Assembly: GCA_934045905.1 (NCBI GenBank)
Contig: OW203770.1
Span: forward strand, 2,046,001 to 2,110,000
Reading direction: 5' to 3'
DNA length: 64,000 nucleotides
DNA from: Leuctra nigra
Taxonomy: Eukaryota; Arthropoda; Insecta; Plecoptera; Leuctridae
Below the pieces are notes generated by a model that did no database searches, was not told the DNA's origin, and saw only the letters and a program-made list of their open reading frames with translations. Positions 34,383-45,789 of this stretch are shown piece by piece. A program made the position numbers and the translations under genes. The first letter of the stretch is position 1. Each line of letters opens with the position of its first letter.

Positions 34383-35655
34383 GGTCCGTGACTTCAGCAC
34401 CCACTTTTTGGAAACTTTGAATTCCGAAAACGGCATTCGTTTGGGCTTCGTGAGTGCTCGTTTGTGCACTAAAAAAGTTTTGTTGTGCCTAACCCCTTCA
34501 ACTCCTATAATTAATAAATTAAATTTTTTGGAAAAACGTGACTTCAGCACCCCCTTTTTGGAAACTTTGAATTCCGAAAACGGCATTCGTTTGTGCTCGT
34601 ATGTGAACTAAAAAGTTTGGTCACGTTTTAAAAAAATTTGATTTGCTAATTAGTTGTTGAAGGGGTTAGGCGAGGGGTCGGCAACCTTTTTTGGTGAAGG
34701 AGCCAATTTCCCGAAAATTCATAAATTAGATAATAGGCACCGAGTGTTCGCTACGAGTGAGAGAAATTAGCAACTTTTGTGGGAAGATCGTCAACTGTTT
34801 TATTTCTCATTGGCCGTGACCTAGCAACCGATCAGATGTCAACAAATGTACTCAAAATATTTCGGAATCAGAACTTAGTCGCGCAAATTAATATTGTGAT
34901 CAGATTCAGTGAAATTGTGAACACTTTATTATTAATATTTTGTAGGCGAATAAACATTAGATAAACATGTGTAAATTTTAAGAATTGATAATGCGTAATA
35001 TGTGCAGCAACATAACATATAACTGCAGCGACTTGGACGCCTTGCCAAAAGGTAAGCTTCCTTCCCACAGATTAGGTGGCTCTGTCTGTACTTTTGCAGT
35101 GCCATCTGTTGTCTAAACACGCTGCCTATAATGGGAGCCGCAGTAGAGGCAATCAAATATAATACACCGAAAATATAAAAATTAAAAATTAGGTACCAGC
35201 TTATTTTGATATTTTGACGCCCCGCAGGGCGTTTTTCAGAATTTAAATAATTTAAAAGTGATTTCTGGGACTCTAAAATAACAAACTCAATCAAATAACC
35301 TTCTAATTGTTGCCCCGCAGGGCGTTTTTTGTCGAATTTTTAAAATGTTCGATTCCAGGTATTTTTTTTTAATTATCAAGAGCCGCGGGTTCCCGACCCC
35401 TGGGTTAGGCTGAAACGAAACCTTTTAGTACACAAACGAGCACAAACGAATGCTATTTTCGGAATTCTAAGTTTCCAAAAAGAGGGGTCCTAATGTCACG
35501 TTTAACAAAATTTTGATTTGCTAATTAAGAGTCGAAGGGGTTAGGCACAAACCAAACTTTTTAGTGCACAAAAGAGCACAAACGAAGCACAAATTCCACA
35601 TTTCCCTAATGGGGTGGTGAAATCACGTTTTTCCAAAAAAATATTATTAATTGGG
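34383..35655. repeat. Foldback repeat interrupted by a hAT-like element
   Basis: The left arm (34383-34663) has the phrase CGTGACTTCAGCACCC twice and AAACGGCATTCGTTTG. The right arm (35411-35655) carries the complementary phrases, such as CACAAACGA.GCACAAACGA. The central 34672-35402 is a later insertion. Confidence 0.65.
34672..35402. mobile_element. Non-autonomous hAT-like element
   Basis: Ends GAGGGGTCGGCAACC and GGTTCCCGACCCCTG are imperfect inverted repeats of the CAGGGGTCGG type. The 8-base duplication GGTTAGGC flanks it on both sides (34664-34671, 35403-35410). GCCCCGCAGGGCGTTTTT occurs in the right half (35218 and 35311). No transposase was recognised. Confidence 0.8.
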
Positions 35656-36692
35656 GGTTGAAGGGGTTTGACCAAAATTGGACTTAAACAGTTTCTCCTC
35701 CAAGTCCAGGATATAGCAGAACACTAAATTAAACTGAAACCTAGAATAGATCGTTTTTAATTTTGTCTGTTAGTAGGTGATGGGTGATGGTCCTATGATG
35801 GTTAGTATATTTGTATAATTGAGTACAAGTAGTGCTATGGGGTTGTGCTTAAAGGACGTCACGCTAAAAATGAGATATTTTGACACCCCCCCCCCCTCCC
35901 CCCCAGCCCCCTGTCACGCTGTGTCACACTTTTCGAGACCCCCCCCCCCCCTAAAAGGACGTCCCAAATCTATCTCTACCCCCCCTTAAATAGAATATTT
36001 TTTACTGTAAAATGTATCAGAATTTCTCGTTCTTAGCGAAATTTCCGGTCACGACGTATCAACTGAAATTTAAAATGCTTGAAAATATCTATATCAAAAC
36101 GTGACGTCCAATAGGGAAGTCTCGTGAAGATTAGAATTCAGAATAATATTTATTTAATGAAAGTTGAGATGTTGCTGAACACAGATGTGGTATTATTTTT
36201 GTTGTTGGACGAATAGTTCTCATGTAATTAATTTACAAAGTTTGATAGATCTCCTCTCATTTAAAAACAGGAAAATTAGCAATGACATGACAGTTTGCTA
36301 TATTGCCATGGCAACAAGGGAATCCCCATGTCAACACAATGTTCAAGACTTGGAAATGACATCACAGTTCTGATTCTTGTTACAGGCCGTTTTTCCCGCC
36401 AAAAATCATATGATATTTGAACTCGATTTTTATGAATGAAAATTTAAGATTTCACAGGTAATAAGTGTATTTGTCATTATTATTTGTGTTTATTTATAGA
36501 AATTTACTAGAATAAAATTTCATGAGACTTCCCTACTGCCTCCAGTACCCACCCTTCTCCTTTCACACTGTGTCCTATACTGGTGCCCCTCCCCCCTCCC
36601 CCCCTGACGCGTGACGTCCTTTATGCACAGCCCCTATCTGCTGAGAGCTAAACATATACATTGTTGAGAGTGTTCAACCGTGACTGTCCCAG

Positions 36693-36974
36693 GTTCCACA
36701 ACCGTTGCCTCCACTAAACCCGGCTACACGTTCATCTCTGGTCTCGGCAACTACAAGTTCGTTTCTAATGCCGCCACCTGGTCGGATGCCAACATCGCTT
36801 GCATCGCTGACGGCGCTCATATGGTCATCATTAACTCAGAGGCAGAGAACACAGCAATGCAATCCTTATTCATATCCAAAGAGGGCACTATTGTCGGTGC
36901 CAGTGATGAGTTGAGCGTATGGTTGGGATACTACGAATCTGCAACCACTAACGGGGTGCTATTTGCTGTCGATG
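36693..36974 (+). CDS. Secreted C-type lectin-like protein, exon 3 (first part of the lectin domain)
   Basis: Acceptor ACTGTCCCAG and donor GTAAGA, phase 1 on both sides. After a short Thr linker it enters a C-type lectin-like fold: YTFISGLGNYKFVSNAATWS, then DANIACIADGAHMVIINSEA and ENTAMQSLF. The pattern W..A...C...GA.L..I.S..E is the family's first conserved half, and the Cys in IAC should bond to the last Cys (YIC) in exon 4. WLGYYESATTNG covers the strand that is usually WIGL in the family. Insect relatives act in hemolymph pathogen binding, a role inferred here and not proven. Confidence 0.88.
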
Positions 36975-37383
36975 GTAAGAGCAAAGATGTTATGTTTCTT
37001 TGGTAAGAGTAACTACATAATGACGTCATTTAATGTAACTACATCGTACTTCTAGAAGTAAACTGCCGTGTCATTTTTCACAGTTTTTAGTAAAAGCGAA
37101 AACAAGAAATTATTTTGTACTTTCATGTGTTTATTGGTCGATTTTCTCGAAATTTTTATCACATTTCGTCGAATTTCTATACCCATTTATCTGTTTCCGC
37201 GCTAAAATCTAGATTTTTGTAGCCCAAAAATAAAGGGATAAGTGTATTTTACAATGAATGGAATTTGGATAATAATAGATTTTATTCAAATCAGAAACTG
37301 TCAAAGTTTTTTGTACAGCATCATTAGAATTGAAACATTATTTTTTTTCGGTAACTGCACGTGAATCCAATTGAGACGAATAA

Positions 37384-37989
37384 TTGAGCGAGCGAAGCGA
37401 GCGTCTCCTTTTGGCTCTTTTGGCACGGACCTCTAATTTTTTTTTCTGTAACCTGAGGGTATACAGGTTAGAGTTTTTCTTAGATCGAGCTGAAATTTTG
37501 CACACGTGGAGATAACCTTCTCTGTTTGCAGACCCAAATTTTTTTGAAATCCATTTATTGATTAAAATTTAAATAAATATCTCCTGTAGACTGAAAAATG
37601 AAAACGGTCTTCGATAATTCTGATCAAACTCATATTTTGCATGATCATTAAGACCAACATTGTCTCTTATTTTACAAAATTTCGTCAAAATCAGTTAAGA
37701 ACGTATGAACTTATTGAAATTTTTAATATCTGTCAGTAATGAAGTATCGAAATGAATGATTTTCAGTGCCAATTGAAATAAATCTGATTTGCTATATTTA
37801 CCAGGGTGCTTAGATGCTATTTTCAAGTTTCGATGAAAAGCATATTATCCTTTTATGTTGATTGATTGATCATATTTCAATTAAATATGGATGTGTATGT
37901 GTTCTGTGCGTTGTGTACGCATTTCCGGTTCGAGAATTTGCACGTACCCGTGCTCGCTCATCAACGCGTTACACTGAGCGTTTTCCTAG
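37384..37989 (+). mobile_element. Helitron-like element H, copy 4, in lectin intron 3
   Basis: Plus orientation, from TTGAGCGAGCGAAGCGAGCG to the 3' hairpin CGCTCATCAACGCGTTACAC-TGAGCG and TTTTCCTAG|T. The module GATCGAGCTGAAATTTTGCA is present once. It is one of the cleanest examples of the Helitron-like 3' end in this window. Confidence 0.82.
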
Positions 37990-38214
37990 TTAGCATGCGG
38001 CACATGTCAATGATTCGGTTGATGAAATATGAACGCGTTTTGAACGTTTTAGCTTTTTGACAAGATATTTTCTAAACTATTATAGCTAGAGTATTGAAAT
38101 TATTTGTGTTAATACATGATAGCGTAAACAGCAAGATAGACTAGAATGAACTTTCTGGGTGCTATATTTTGTCTTTAATAAAAAAAATTAGGGTAAAAAA
38201 ATGTGACAAAATAT

Positions 38215-39340
38215 ACCCAGCAAACACAGGAGCTCCCTGGGAGGTCCTAATATTAGGATGGTGCTCCTTAAATAGGGATATCCTTACAAGGATGTACTGG
38301 GGACCTCCCTGGTACATCCTAGTAAGGAGGACTCTTCCAAATTCAAGATGGCTTATTCTAAAAATGGCAACTGCCAAATTTAGGGAGGGATATCCTAAAA
38401 AAAGGCAGAATTCTTCCTAAAAAAGGCAGAATACCTCCTAAAAAAGGCAGACCTTCCTTTTTTTAGGACGGTCTTCCCTAAATTAGGCAATTGCCTTTTT
38501 TTAGGATATATTACACTAAAAATGGCCGCTATTGAAATATTTATATAGGTTTCGTTAGCTGTCAACAGAGTACTCTGCCCTTCAACTTCAATATAGATTT
38601 ATGTTTTACTCAGATATCTTTATTGTTTGTTTAAAGTAGGTAGGTTTTATTATTACCAAAATCTGGCAAAAATTATAAGAATTTGTAACAAAATGAGACA
38701 CGTTGCTTTACATGATAGGACAAATGTGTATTTCCTCTTTAGTAGTTGTCCCCTGCAAGTTGTCCCCTGCACTCCGATCCATATTGTTTGTAGGTATGAT
38801 GCATTCAAACTATAAATGAATAAATTCCTTCAAAGAAATGAATGGTAGCAGCTAATCTGACGCTGTCATGTTGGTGTTTGTTGTCGGTGTCCCGCGTGAT
38901 GCAAAAATGCTTCACTTTTTTGGTGGAGTGAGCCTACCCCTGTCCTGTCAGTGTTAGTGTATATCTATCGATCTATATATTATATCGCTCTGTCGTGTAT
39001 TAAATATATTAAATAAGGCATTTTGAAAAGGCACTCAATTGTAATATCGTGGAAAATGATCTACCTTATCTAGGAAATTATGTCCTAATTTAGGAGATGG
39101 ATATCCTCAAAAAGGCAGAATTCTTCCTAAAAAAGGCAGAATTCCTCCTAAAAAAAGGCAGACCTTCCTTTTTTTAGGATGGTCCTCCCTCCCCAGGATG
39201 TACCTGGGAGCCATTTAGGATCCCCATAAGGAAGCTGTGGGGAGGCTTTTAGGATCATTTTAGGAAGGACTGGGGATATCCTACATCCTTAATTAGGAGG
39301 GACTGGGGAGGTCCCAGGTACAACCTTGTGTTTGCTGGGT
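38215..39340. mobile_element. TIR element (ACCCAGCAAACAC ends) in lectin intron 3
   Basis: Left ACCCAGCAAACACAGGAGCT and right CTTGTGTTTGCTGGGT form the ends, with ATAT outside on both sides. Subterminal arms contain many CCTAAAAAAGGCAGAATTC-type units in both halves. The 1.1 kb contains no recognised transposase and probably moves in trans. Confidence 0.75.
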
Positions 39341-39929
39341 ATATGTTTACTAATACATTCATACAAACAAATATTTAAAAGTGTAATGTTTGATTCTAGT
39401 CTATTTTAATATTTATATCTGTTGCTATATCACATGAAAATTTCAAATGTCTACCTCAAACCGTTTCCAAGAAAAATTGTCCCAAAATTGTCCAATTTAA
39501 CACGGCGTCATTAGTCAATTTCAATAGATAACAGCTCATGTATCTAAGCTCATAAGTTGACTTTACAATATTACGAAAATCTGAGAAATATTCTCGTTTC
39601 ATCAAACAGATGAAGTAACAACAAGCATATTCATTTTTTATTTGAAGAAATCGGAAGAAAAGTAGATGAATTTGAGTTCAATTTGACGAATTTATTTCTT
39701 CGAAACAACAGAATAGAGACACAACTTGAAATTGTGGCTGGTCAGGAATCTGAGGCAGGATGTAGTTTGGAATTTAGATCCCCCTCTGATAAGGAAGTGC
39801 AAAACATCACAAAGCGTTTACAAGTTTGTCACAAAACAAAAGTACCTGAGCTCACCACCTGAGCGCTGAAGTCGACGAGAAATTGTTGGCTCTCTGATGA
39901 CTCCTCTTAAGTCACAACACTGTTCACAG

Positions 39930-40099
39930 GTTCGTCTGTGATTTGCGCCGGATACACACCGTTGTGGTTCATCACGGTTGGTGGCACTTCCACTACCCCA
40001 GGCTCTTTGTTCGCCATGCACATGGAGACTGGGTATCTCTGGGACTTCCCATACACTGTGTCCGCGACCTTCAAGCTGCCCTACATCTGTGAGATGTAA
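39930..40099 (+). CDS. Secreted C-type lectin-like protein, exon 4 (end of the lectin domain)
   Basis: The acceptor GTTCACAG begins phase 1, and translation runs SSVICAGYTPLWFITVGGTS to FKLPYICEM and TAA. The ending F(K)LPYICEx is the typical C-terminal strand of C-type lectin folds. The calcium-sugar EPN or QPD motif and the WND motif are missing, and there are few Cys, so sugar binding by the classical calcium site is unlikely. The acceptor region contains GTCACAACACTG, resembling the hAT MITE end. Confidence 0.88.
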
Positions 40100-40306
40100 A
40101 CCAATGAGTGTTATCACGTGTTAAGGCCAATGCATATCACGTGACTTTATTTCTCTACATCCGATCAAAAGAAATAGTTACCTATCAGTACATACCTTAC
40201 ATCGTTCATGTTCAGTAATCCAAGGTGATTTATGAAGGAAATTCACTGCATACTGGAGCTTAACAATATTTTCAGTCAATATTATTTAATTTTGCAGTGA
40301 TTTAAT

Positions 40307-40312
40307 AATAAA
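40307..40312 (+). terminator. Polyadenylation signal of the lectin gene
   Basis: AATAAA 208 bases after the stop codon, the best match in the downstream region, implying a 3' UTR of about 230 bases. Confidence 0.55.
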
Positions 40313-40329
40313 AACAACACAAATCTCGT

Positions 40330-42000
40330 GTATAAGTACGCGTGTGAAGACTGTCAAAACCAAGTGCTGTTCGTTTAATCATTACATTCATAATAGTGGA
40401 TATAATTAATATCTCAACATTTCATTGGAATGATGAAGAAAGAGCGCATGTTATACATTAGACATTGTGTCAGGTTTGTGATGCAATGTTTGCTGTTCTT
40501 GGCAACTCGTAGAATTTCCTTCAACTTCAGGTCTTGATTTGAGAATATTTAGGTGCAAGGAAGTAAAATCATCTAATATGTTATTTTCGCAGTTCTTTTC
40601 TGCGTAGATTAGTTCCAACAGATGTGTCCTAACTTATCTGATGAGGGAGAAGTCTTTGCTAAACTGAACCCTTCCAAGTGAAAATGTGTAGCTTTTTGGT
40701 TGAATAGTCACGTGATATACAGCCACCTTAATCTGGGTATCTTCTGCGACATTGGTCATCTCAACGGTTGTCATTTACTTAACAGTTAAACTATAAACGA
40801 GAGATACAATCTCTCGTTAAGTTAAAAAGTACTTTTCTATGAGTGCAGTTCAAAAGTCTTTACAGAGTCATGGCAATTGTCTAGATGACTAACTCAGGTC
40901 AGAAGAACACATGTATTTTGATTTTTATGTTCCTTTTTTGAACTTTTTGCACCGAAGAATTGTATTAGTATTTTGTTTTTAACATTATTACAACCACTGT
41001 TATTGTTTGTGTGAATTTGGCTGTAGGAAGTTCGTTATGTATATGAATAATTATTATTATCTAATGGTCAGCTTTTCAATGCTCTGCTGAATTTTAAACA
41101 GTTGATAAGGTCTATATTGAACATACTCTGCGGTTCCAATATGGTCACTTAACTATAACTGTCGATCACAGTACCGATCATGAAACAGGGACGAATATAA
41201 CAAAGCACCTGACAATATACACTTAGCCAAATGACATATTTAATAATTATGTCTATGTTTTCAAAAAAAAAAAATCACAACGGGATATACTTCAAAACCA
41301 CCATCTTATATTCCATATCCCAACAATGGGAAATATAATAGACCAGCAATGTATAATTAGGTATATTATTTCCTCAAAACATGTAAGCCAAATTAAATGC
41401 AATGCAGAATAACCTTGTATTTTATTTCATTGAAATCCTTAATCACACAACAGCAAAAATCCTGCCTCATGAAGATTCCATCTCTTACTTTTTTAAATTT
41501 GTTGTATATTTGTACAGCACAAACAAATTGCAAAAAAAACATGGAATACTAAAAAACAAGAGAATGTTAGGTTCGAGGTAAGCCTTGCGAGCTGCATAGA
41601 GTACTGTTTCGAAAGTAGCTTGCACCGAGTCTATTTTGAATGGCTTCAATGCTGGTATCACACTGCGAGTTTAATTACGATAGCTTCTTCTTGCAAAACT
41701 TCGAAATCTGCTTCCAACTAAGAACATTGTTTAACGAGTGAAGTCATGACAAGCTCACGACAAGCTCATGACAAGCTCAAAGCTCAACAGGTCCATATTC
41801 AATACAAAAGAACTAAACAAATGCAACAAAACTCGGCATGCATGCATACATTCGAAATTATACAACAAATTTCCAGGCTAAGGATATCCGTGCATTCAAA
41901 AATTCCCTCGTAACTCTCCTAACTACAGTTGCTTATTACTCGATTAAAGAGTTTCTTGTTGTCAAGAACATTAGTTAATAGCTATAGTATAGACAATACT
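40330..42000. other. No gene recognised
   Basis: AT-rich intergenic DNA between the lectin gene and the reverse transcriptase fragment. A triple CTCATGACAAGCTCA-type short repeat is at about 41755-41785. Confidence 0.55.
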
Positions 42001-42014
42001 AATACTAGGGATGT

Positions 42015-42078
42015 GAGTTGTGAAAAATATCCGACCGAACCGGGGCTCGAACCCGGAATCTCTCCCTTGCCGGGCTGA
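42015..42078 (-). pseudogene. Truncated tRNA-Ala-like copy
   Basis: GACCGAACCGGGGCTCGAAC (plus strand) is the complement of the T arm and acceptor of the 4991 tRNA. It stops within the anticodon arm (CTTGCCGGGCTGACTCC) and continues into the same flanking sequence seen right of the 5.1-kb palindrome. Confidence 0.7.
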
Positions 42079-42209
42079 CTCCTTGGATGTTTTCCACAGA
42101 AACATACATTCTCATTAATTAATTAATTACCTATAATAATATAAGTATTGTAATTCTTTATTTATTCTATATTATCTGTATTTCCATTCAACATGTGTTT
42201 TCCATTTTA

Positions 42210-43085
42210 CATTTGAAAACAAATGTAAGGCCATGTCAATAACCAAGTCAAAAGTAAATACCAATATTCAAAACTATATACTTAATGGTAAAGCTCTAGA
42301 ATAGGTGGATTCATATAAATACCTAGGGCTAATACTGGACTCGAAGCTAAATTGGAAGGATCATTATAAATATATTAGGAGTAGGCAAGCAGAACTTTAA
42401 ATTTCTTAAAACGCAATTTATATGAGGCATCTGAAAATACGAAGAAAAATGTATACTTGTCAATTGTGAGACCTTTACTTGAGTACGCATGTGTAGTGTG
42501 GGATCCGTATGCAGTTGGTACGTGCTCCGATCTTGAAATGATTCAAAGACGAGCGATTCGATTTATTATAAATAGATATTATACTAGAGACCTAAGTATA
42601 ACGGATGAAATGAAAAGATTAGGTTTAACACCGCTGGAAAAGAGACGTACCAAATGTAGACTCATGTTGTTATTTAAGATGTACTTTGACCTTGTAAATA
42701 TTAACAAGCATTTATATTTTAGGGAGCCTGCTTATTTCTCAAGAGTCGATCATAATTTAAAGATTGAACCACATTTTGCGGCAACTAACTTTTTTCAGCA
42801 ATCATTCTTTCCAAAAACAATTAATGACTGGAATAGGCTGCCACTATCCAGGGATGTCAGTGATGTAAATAGTTTTGAAACATTGGTAGACTTATTTATA
42901 TTTAGTGAAACAGGGGTAAATACCTGAGCGAAAAGGTTGAAATTTGCAATTAGTTATTATTTATAATTAATGTTATAATAGGTTGTAACTGATAATTTAT
43001 TATGTAATTGTTGTATTATTGTAGACTATAGACTCACATTTATGTTATATTCATGTAAATGAATCTAGAAATAAAATACTTAAAA
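42210..43085 (+). pseudogene. 5'-truncated non-LTR reverse transcriptase
   Basis: Stops interrupt the first part (42228-42420, VDSYKYLGLILDSKLNWKDH). An open frame from 42457 to 42927 then encodes SIVRPLLEYACVVWDPYAV, RAIRFIINRYYTRD, LGLTPLEKRRTKCRLML and the tail FPKTINDWNRLP. These are the thumb and C-terminal motifs of CR1/jockey-type enzymes (YLG..LD..L.W..H; R..LEYA..VW.P). Finger and palm domains are missing. The 3' UTR ends near AATAAAATACTTAAA (43069-43083). Confidence 0.82.
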
Positions 43086-43089
43086 AAAT

Positions 43090-43960
43090 ACATTATGTCT
43101 ATTGTCTAATATTCTATTTAACCTACTTTTAAATAAATAAATAAACGACTTTTAAAACCTAATTATAAGGAATGCTTTCCTAAACACCCAAAGATACGAG
43201 GGCATCAAAGTAATTTGAGCCCTCAAGGTTCATTGAATCTTTATTATTGTAATGTGAAAAGTAAAATATTAAAAATAAACCATTAAATCAAGTGAAAAGA
43301 GAGGAAAATCTAAGTTTAGGTTGATCTTGTTGACTCTCTACTTGTGCAGTCCATACTTCCAACAATAGTGCAAATAGTGATAGAAACATGAAAATGTGTG
43401 TACTTTCTAATTCGACCATGAGAAAACCAAAACTTTATGGATCCAAGCTGAGTTCCTGCAACTTTTCAAGTAATTGACTAATTAAATTAAACAACTAAAT
43501 GTCAAATAACACAAGAAATTGTCGACTTTTTGGAAATTTTAAAATTAATATTATGTAGAATTACTATTTTAAATATGAACCGACGATTGTTTTATTAAAA
43601 TTTGAATAAATCAGATTTTAATTAAATAATTAAGATAATCAATCTCCGAATCCTTAATTTGGTAATTCATTCATAAAGAATGAAAATCTAGAACGCTCTG
43701 ATTGAATCAAGGTACTTATATTATAGGTTTTAATTACTTGAAAACAGCGTGTAATTTGACAACTTTATTAAAAAATATGACATAATTTATTAATTACTCA
43801 AAAAGTTACAGGAATTTAGCTTGGAGCCATGAATTTTTGGATTTCTTATGGTCAAATTAGTAATTACACAAATTTGCATGTTTCTACCAGTATTTGCACT
43901 GCTGACCCCTAAATTGGGGTTTATGGACTGCACTATAGTAAATGATCGCCGCCAAGTGAT
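43090..43960. other. 3' flank of the adhesion receptor, no other gene
   Basis: AT-rich. On the minus strand AATAAAGTTGTC (43760-43771 region) is a candidate polyadenylation signal for the receptor, about 200 bases past its stop. Confidence 0.45.
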
Positions 43961-43971
43961 TTTTAATGTTT

Positions 43972-45767
43972 TCAACACAAAATCCCCCTCCAATATGCAC
44001 GGACGTCGGCGTCTAAAGCCACGAAGAAAAGCGCCAAGATGAAGATGTGTGTCGTCGCCGTCATCAGAAACAAGTACTCGAACAAGAAGTCGCTCTTCAC
44101 GGCTTTAGCTTCAGAGAGGAAGTCAAAGAACCAGGTGAAACCGAACACGAAGAACATGAAGATACTCGTGGTGATGCGCCGCATCTGCGCAGCTCGATCG
44201 TCCTTCGTGTTGCGACGAATCACCGGACCGTCTCCGAACTTGACCCACTCGTGGATGTGGTTCACGACCATCAGGAAGACGAAGAAGTTGACGATGAGCA
44301 CAGCGGCTACAGGTGTCAGGACAGTGACGATGAATGCAGCGCCCCCGAGATAACAGCCCCCGCTGTTGCTTTCAGTGGACCTGTAGAAACTCGTGTGCCA
44401 GGAGAGAAGAACAGTGATGGGGACGAGTGGAACTCCCCAGGCGAATGCTGACGCCTTCCACAGCAGATGGTCGATGTCCTTGGCTCCGACAATTGTCATC
44501 AGTCTCTTGACCTGCAGGCCGGACAACACTAACATCCAGCAAAACATCGCTAGGAAGGAGTGATGTCGAATTACTCCCAGAGCAATGCACAATCCACTGG
44601 ATGTGTCGACAGTTACAATGTTGTTCACGAAGCCAAGAAACAGATTCGACGCCAAAGCCAAGATCATAAGCAGAAGTACTTTGTGTCCCATGTCTTTAAG
44701 CCATTTACTGTGGAATATCGCAGTTAGGAAGATACTGGACAAACCCATCAATGATATGATGCAGTTGACGGCCATCATGTAGGCAAAGGTCACATTCCTG
44801 GCGAGATAATCATTAAAAGTAGGTGTGTAGAAGTAGATTTTAAAATGCCCACGAGTAACCGTGTTGTTGTGTCCCAGATTGCTGCATCGGAAAACATCAA
44901 GGTTGCTTCTAGTGGACCTCAGAGGATTGCAGTTGACCAATGACCATGACTTGGAGTCGAAGTCCCAAGAAGCGCACGTCCTGTGTGAGTTGGGAGCGTC
45001 GAGTCTGTTGTTGATCCACACGTCGATGTAATCAGTCGAGGAAAATGGCGTCTCATCGCCGTTGCTCAGCGCCACTTGGAACACATATTCATGCAGGCCA
45101 TGAGACTCGGAATCACTGACTATCACGAAATCCACGAACGTGGTGATTCCTAGACGAGTGTTGGCCGAATGCAGAGCAGGCGACACGGTCACTTTGAAGT
45201 CGGTGCCATGAGGAGCTTCGGAACTGTCAGTTGACGGCTGGAAGTCAATATGTCCATGGCCGGTTTTATTAAGAACTGCCTCGACTCCTACAATGTCACT
45301 ATCATCTAGAGCGTCAACAACAAGAATTCCATTGTACATTCCTTGACCCGACATCAATACATTGTCACCGCTCTGGAGTACAAGGTTCAAAACCAGTTCG
45401 TCCATGGACACCAGAATCCCGTAATGAATGACAATGTAACTGAGGCGCGAAATCTTTATGTGCGAATAGTAATAATCTAGAACATTGTCAATGATGATGC
45501 TCGTCTTCTCAAGGCTGGACCGTGTGACGTTACCATTGGCTCTGTAATTTAGTAACAAAGACAGAAACACTTCCTGTCCTAGATGTGTCTCGTAGATTGA
45601 AACGAACATCTCGATGTCGTTGCGTGCCTCGTCGTCTGTGCAGGGTTTCCAAGTGACTCGGAAGTACTCGATGTCCCGGTACTCGGAGTCCAAGAACATG
45701 AGGTCCATTGAACATTTCCTCACAGCGACATTCGGAGTGCCGGGCACGATTTGCGACTGTATTGACT
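43972..45767 (-). CDS. Adhesion GPCR, last exon (GAIN-like region, degenerate GPS, 7TM)
   Basis: The exon starts at acceptor TTTCCAG (phase 1) and runs 1796 bases to stop TGA. Its first 260 or so residues resemble a GAIN-type beta-rich stalk. A GPS-like segment follows (CASWDFDSKSWSLVNC ... FRCSNLGHNNT), then seven helices: TM1 about MMAVNCIISLMGLSS, TM2 LLLMILALASNLFLG, TM3 FLAMFCWMLVLSGLQ, TM4 WGVPLVPITVLLSW, TM5 FIVTVLTPVAAVLIV, TM6 IFMFFVFGFTWFFDF and TM7 YLFLMTATTHIFILA. HHSFLAMFCWML and FGFTWFFDFL match adhesion-family signatures. The cytoplasmic tail is very short (about 12 residues ending RGILC). Couples presumably to G proteins at the plasma membrane. The canonical HL/T cleavage triad is absent. 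Confidence 0.9.
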
Positions 45768-45789
45768 CTGGAAACAAATTATACGGTGT

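Larger units (their letters stand above)
33313..36692 (+). other. Lectin intron 2, repeat-filled
   Basis: Beyond the foldback and hAT-like elements listed separately, this intron holds AT-rich sequence with A and T runs at 33940-34060, C-rich tracts at 35887-35960 and 36590-36605, and no coding exon that fits phase 1 between exons 2 and 3. Confidence 0.6.

Noticed and set aside
38169..38420. 83-residue ORF in the ACCCAGCAAACAC element
   Set aside because: Overlapping ORFs on both strands of an inverted repeat; no transposase similarity.
44039..44782. Several plus-strand ORFs
   Set aside because: Antisense shadows of the adhesion receptor 7TM exon.
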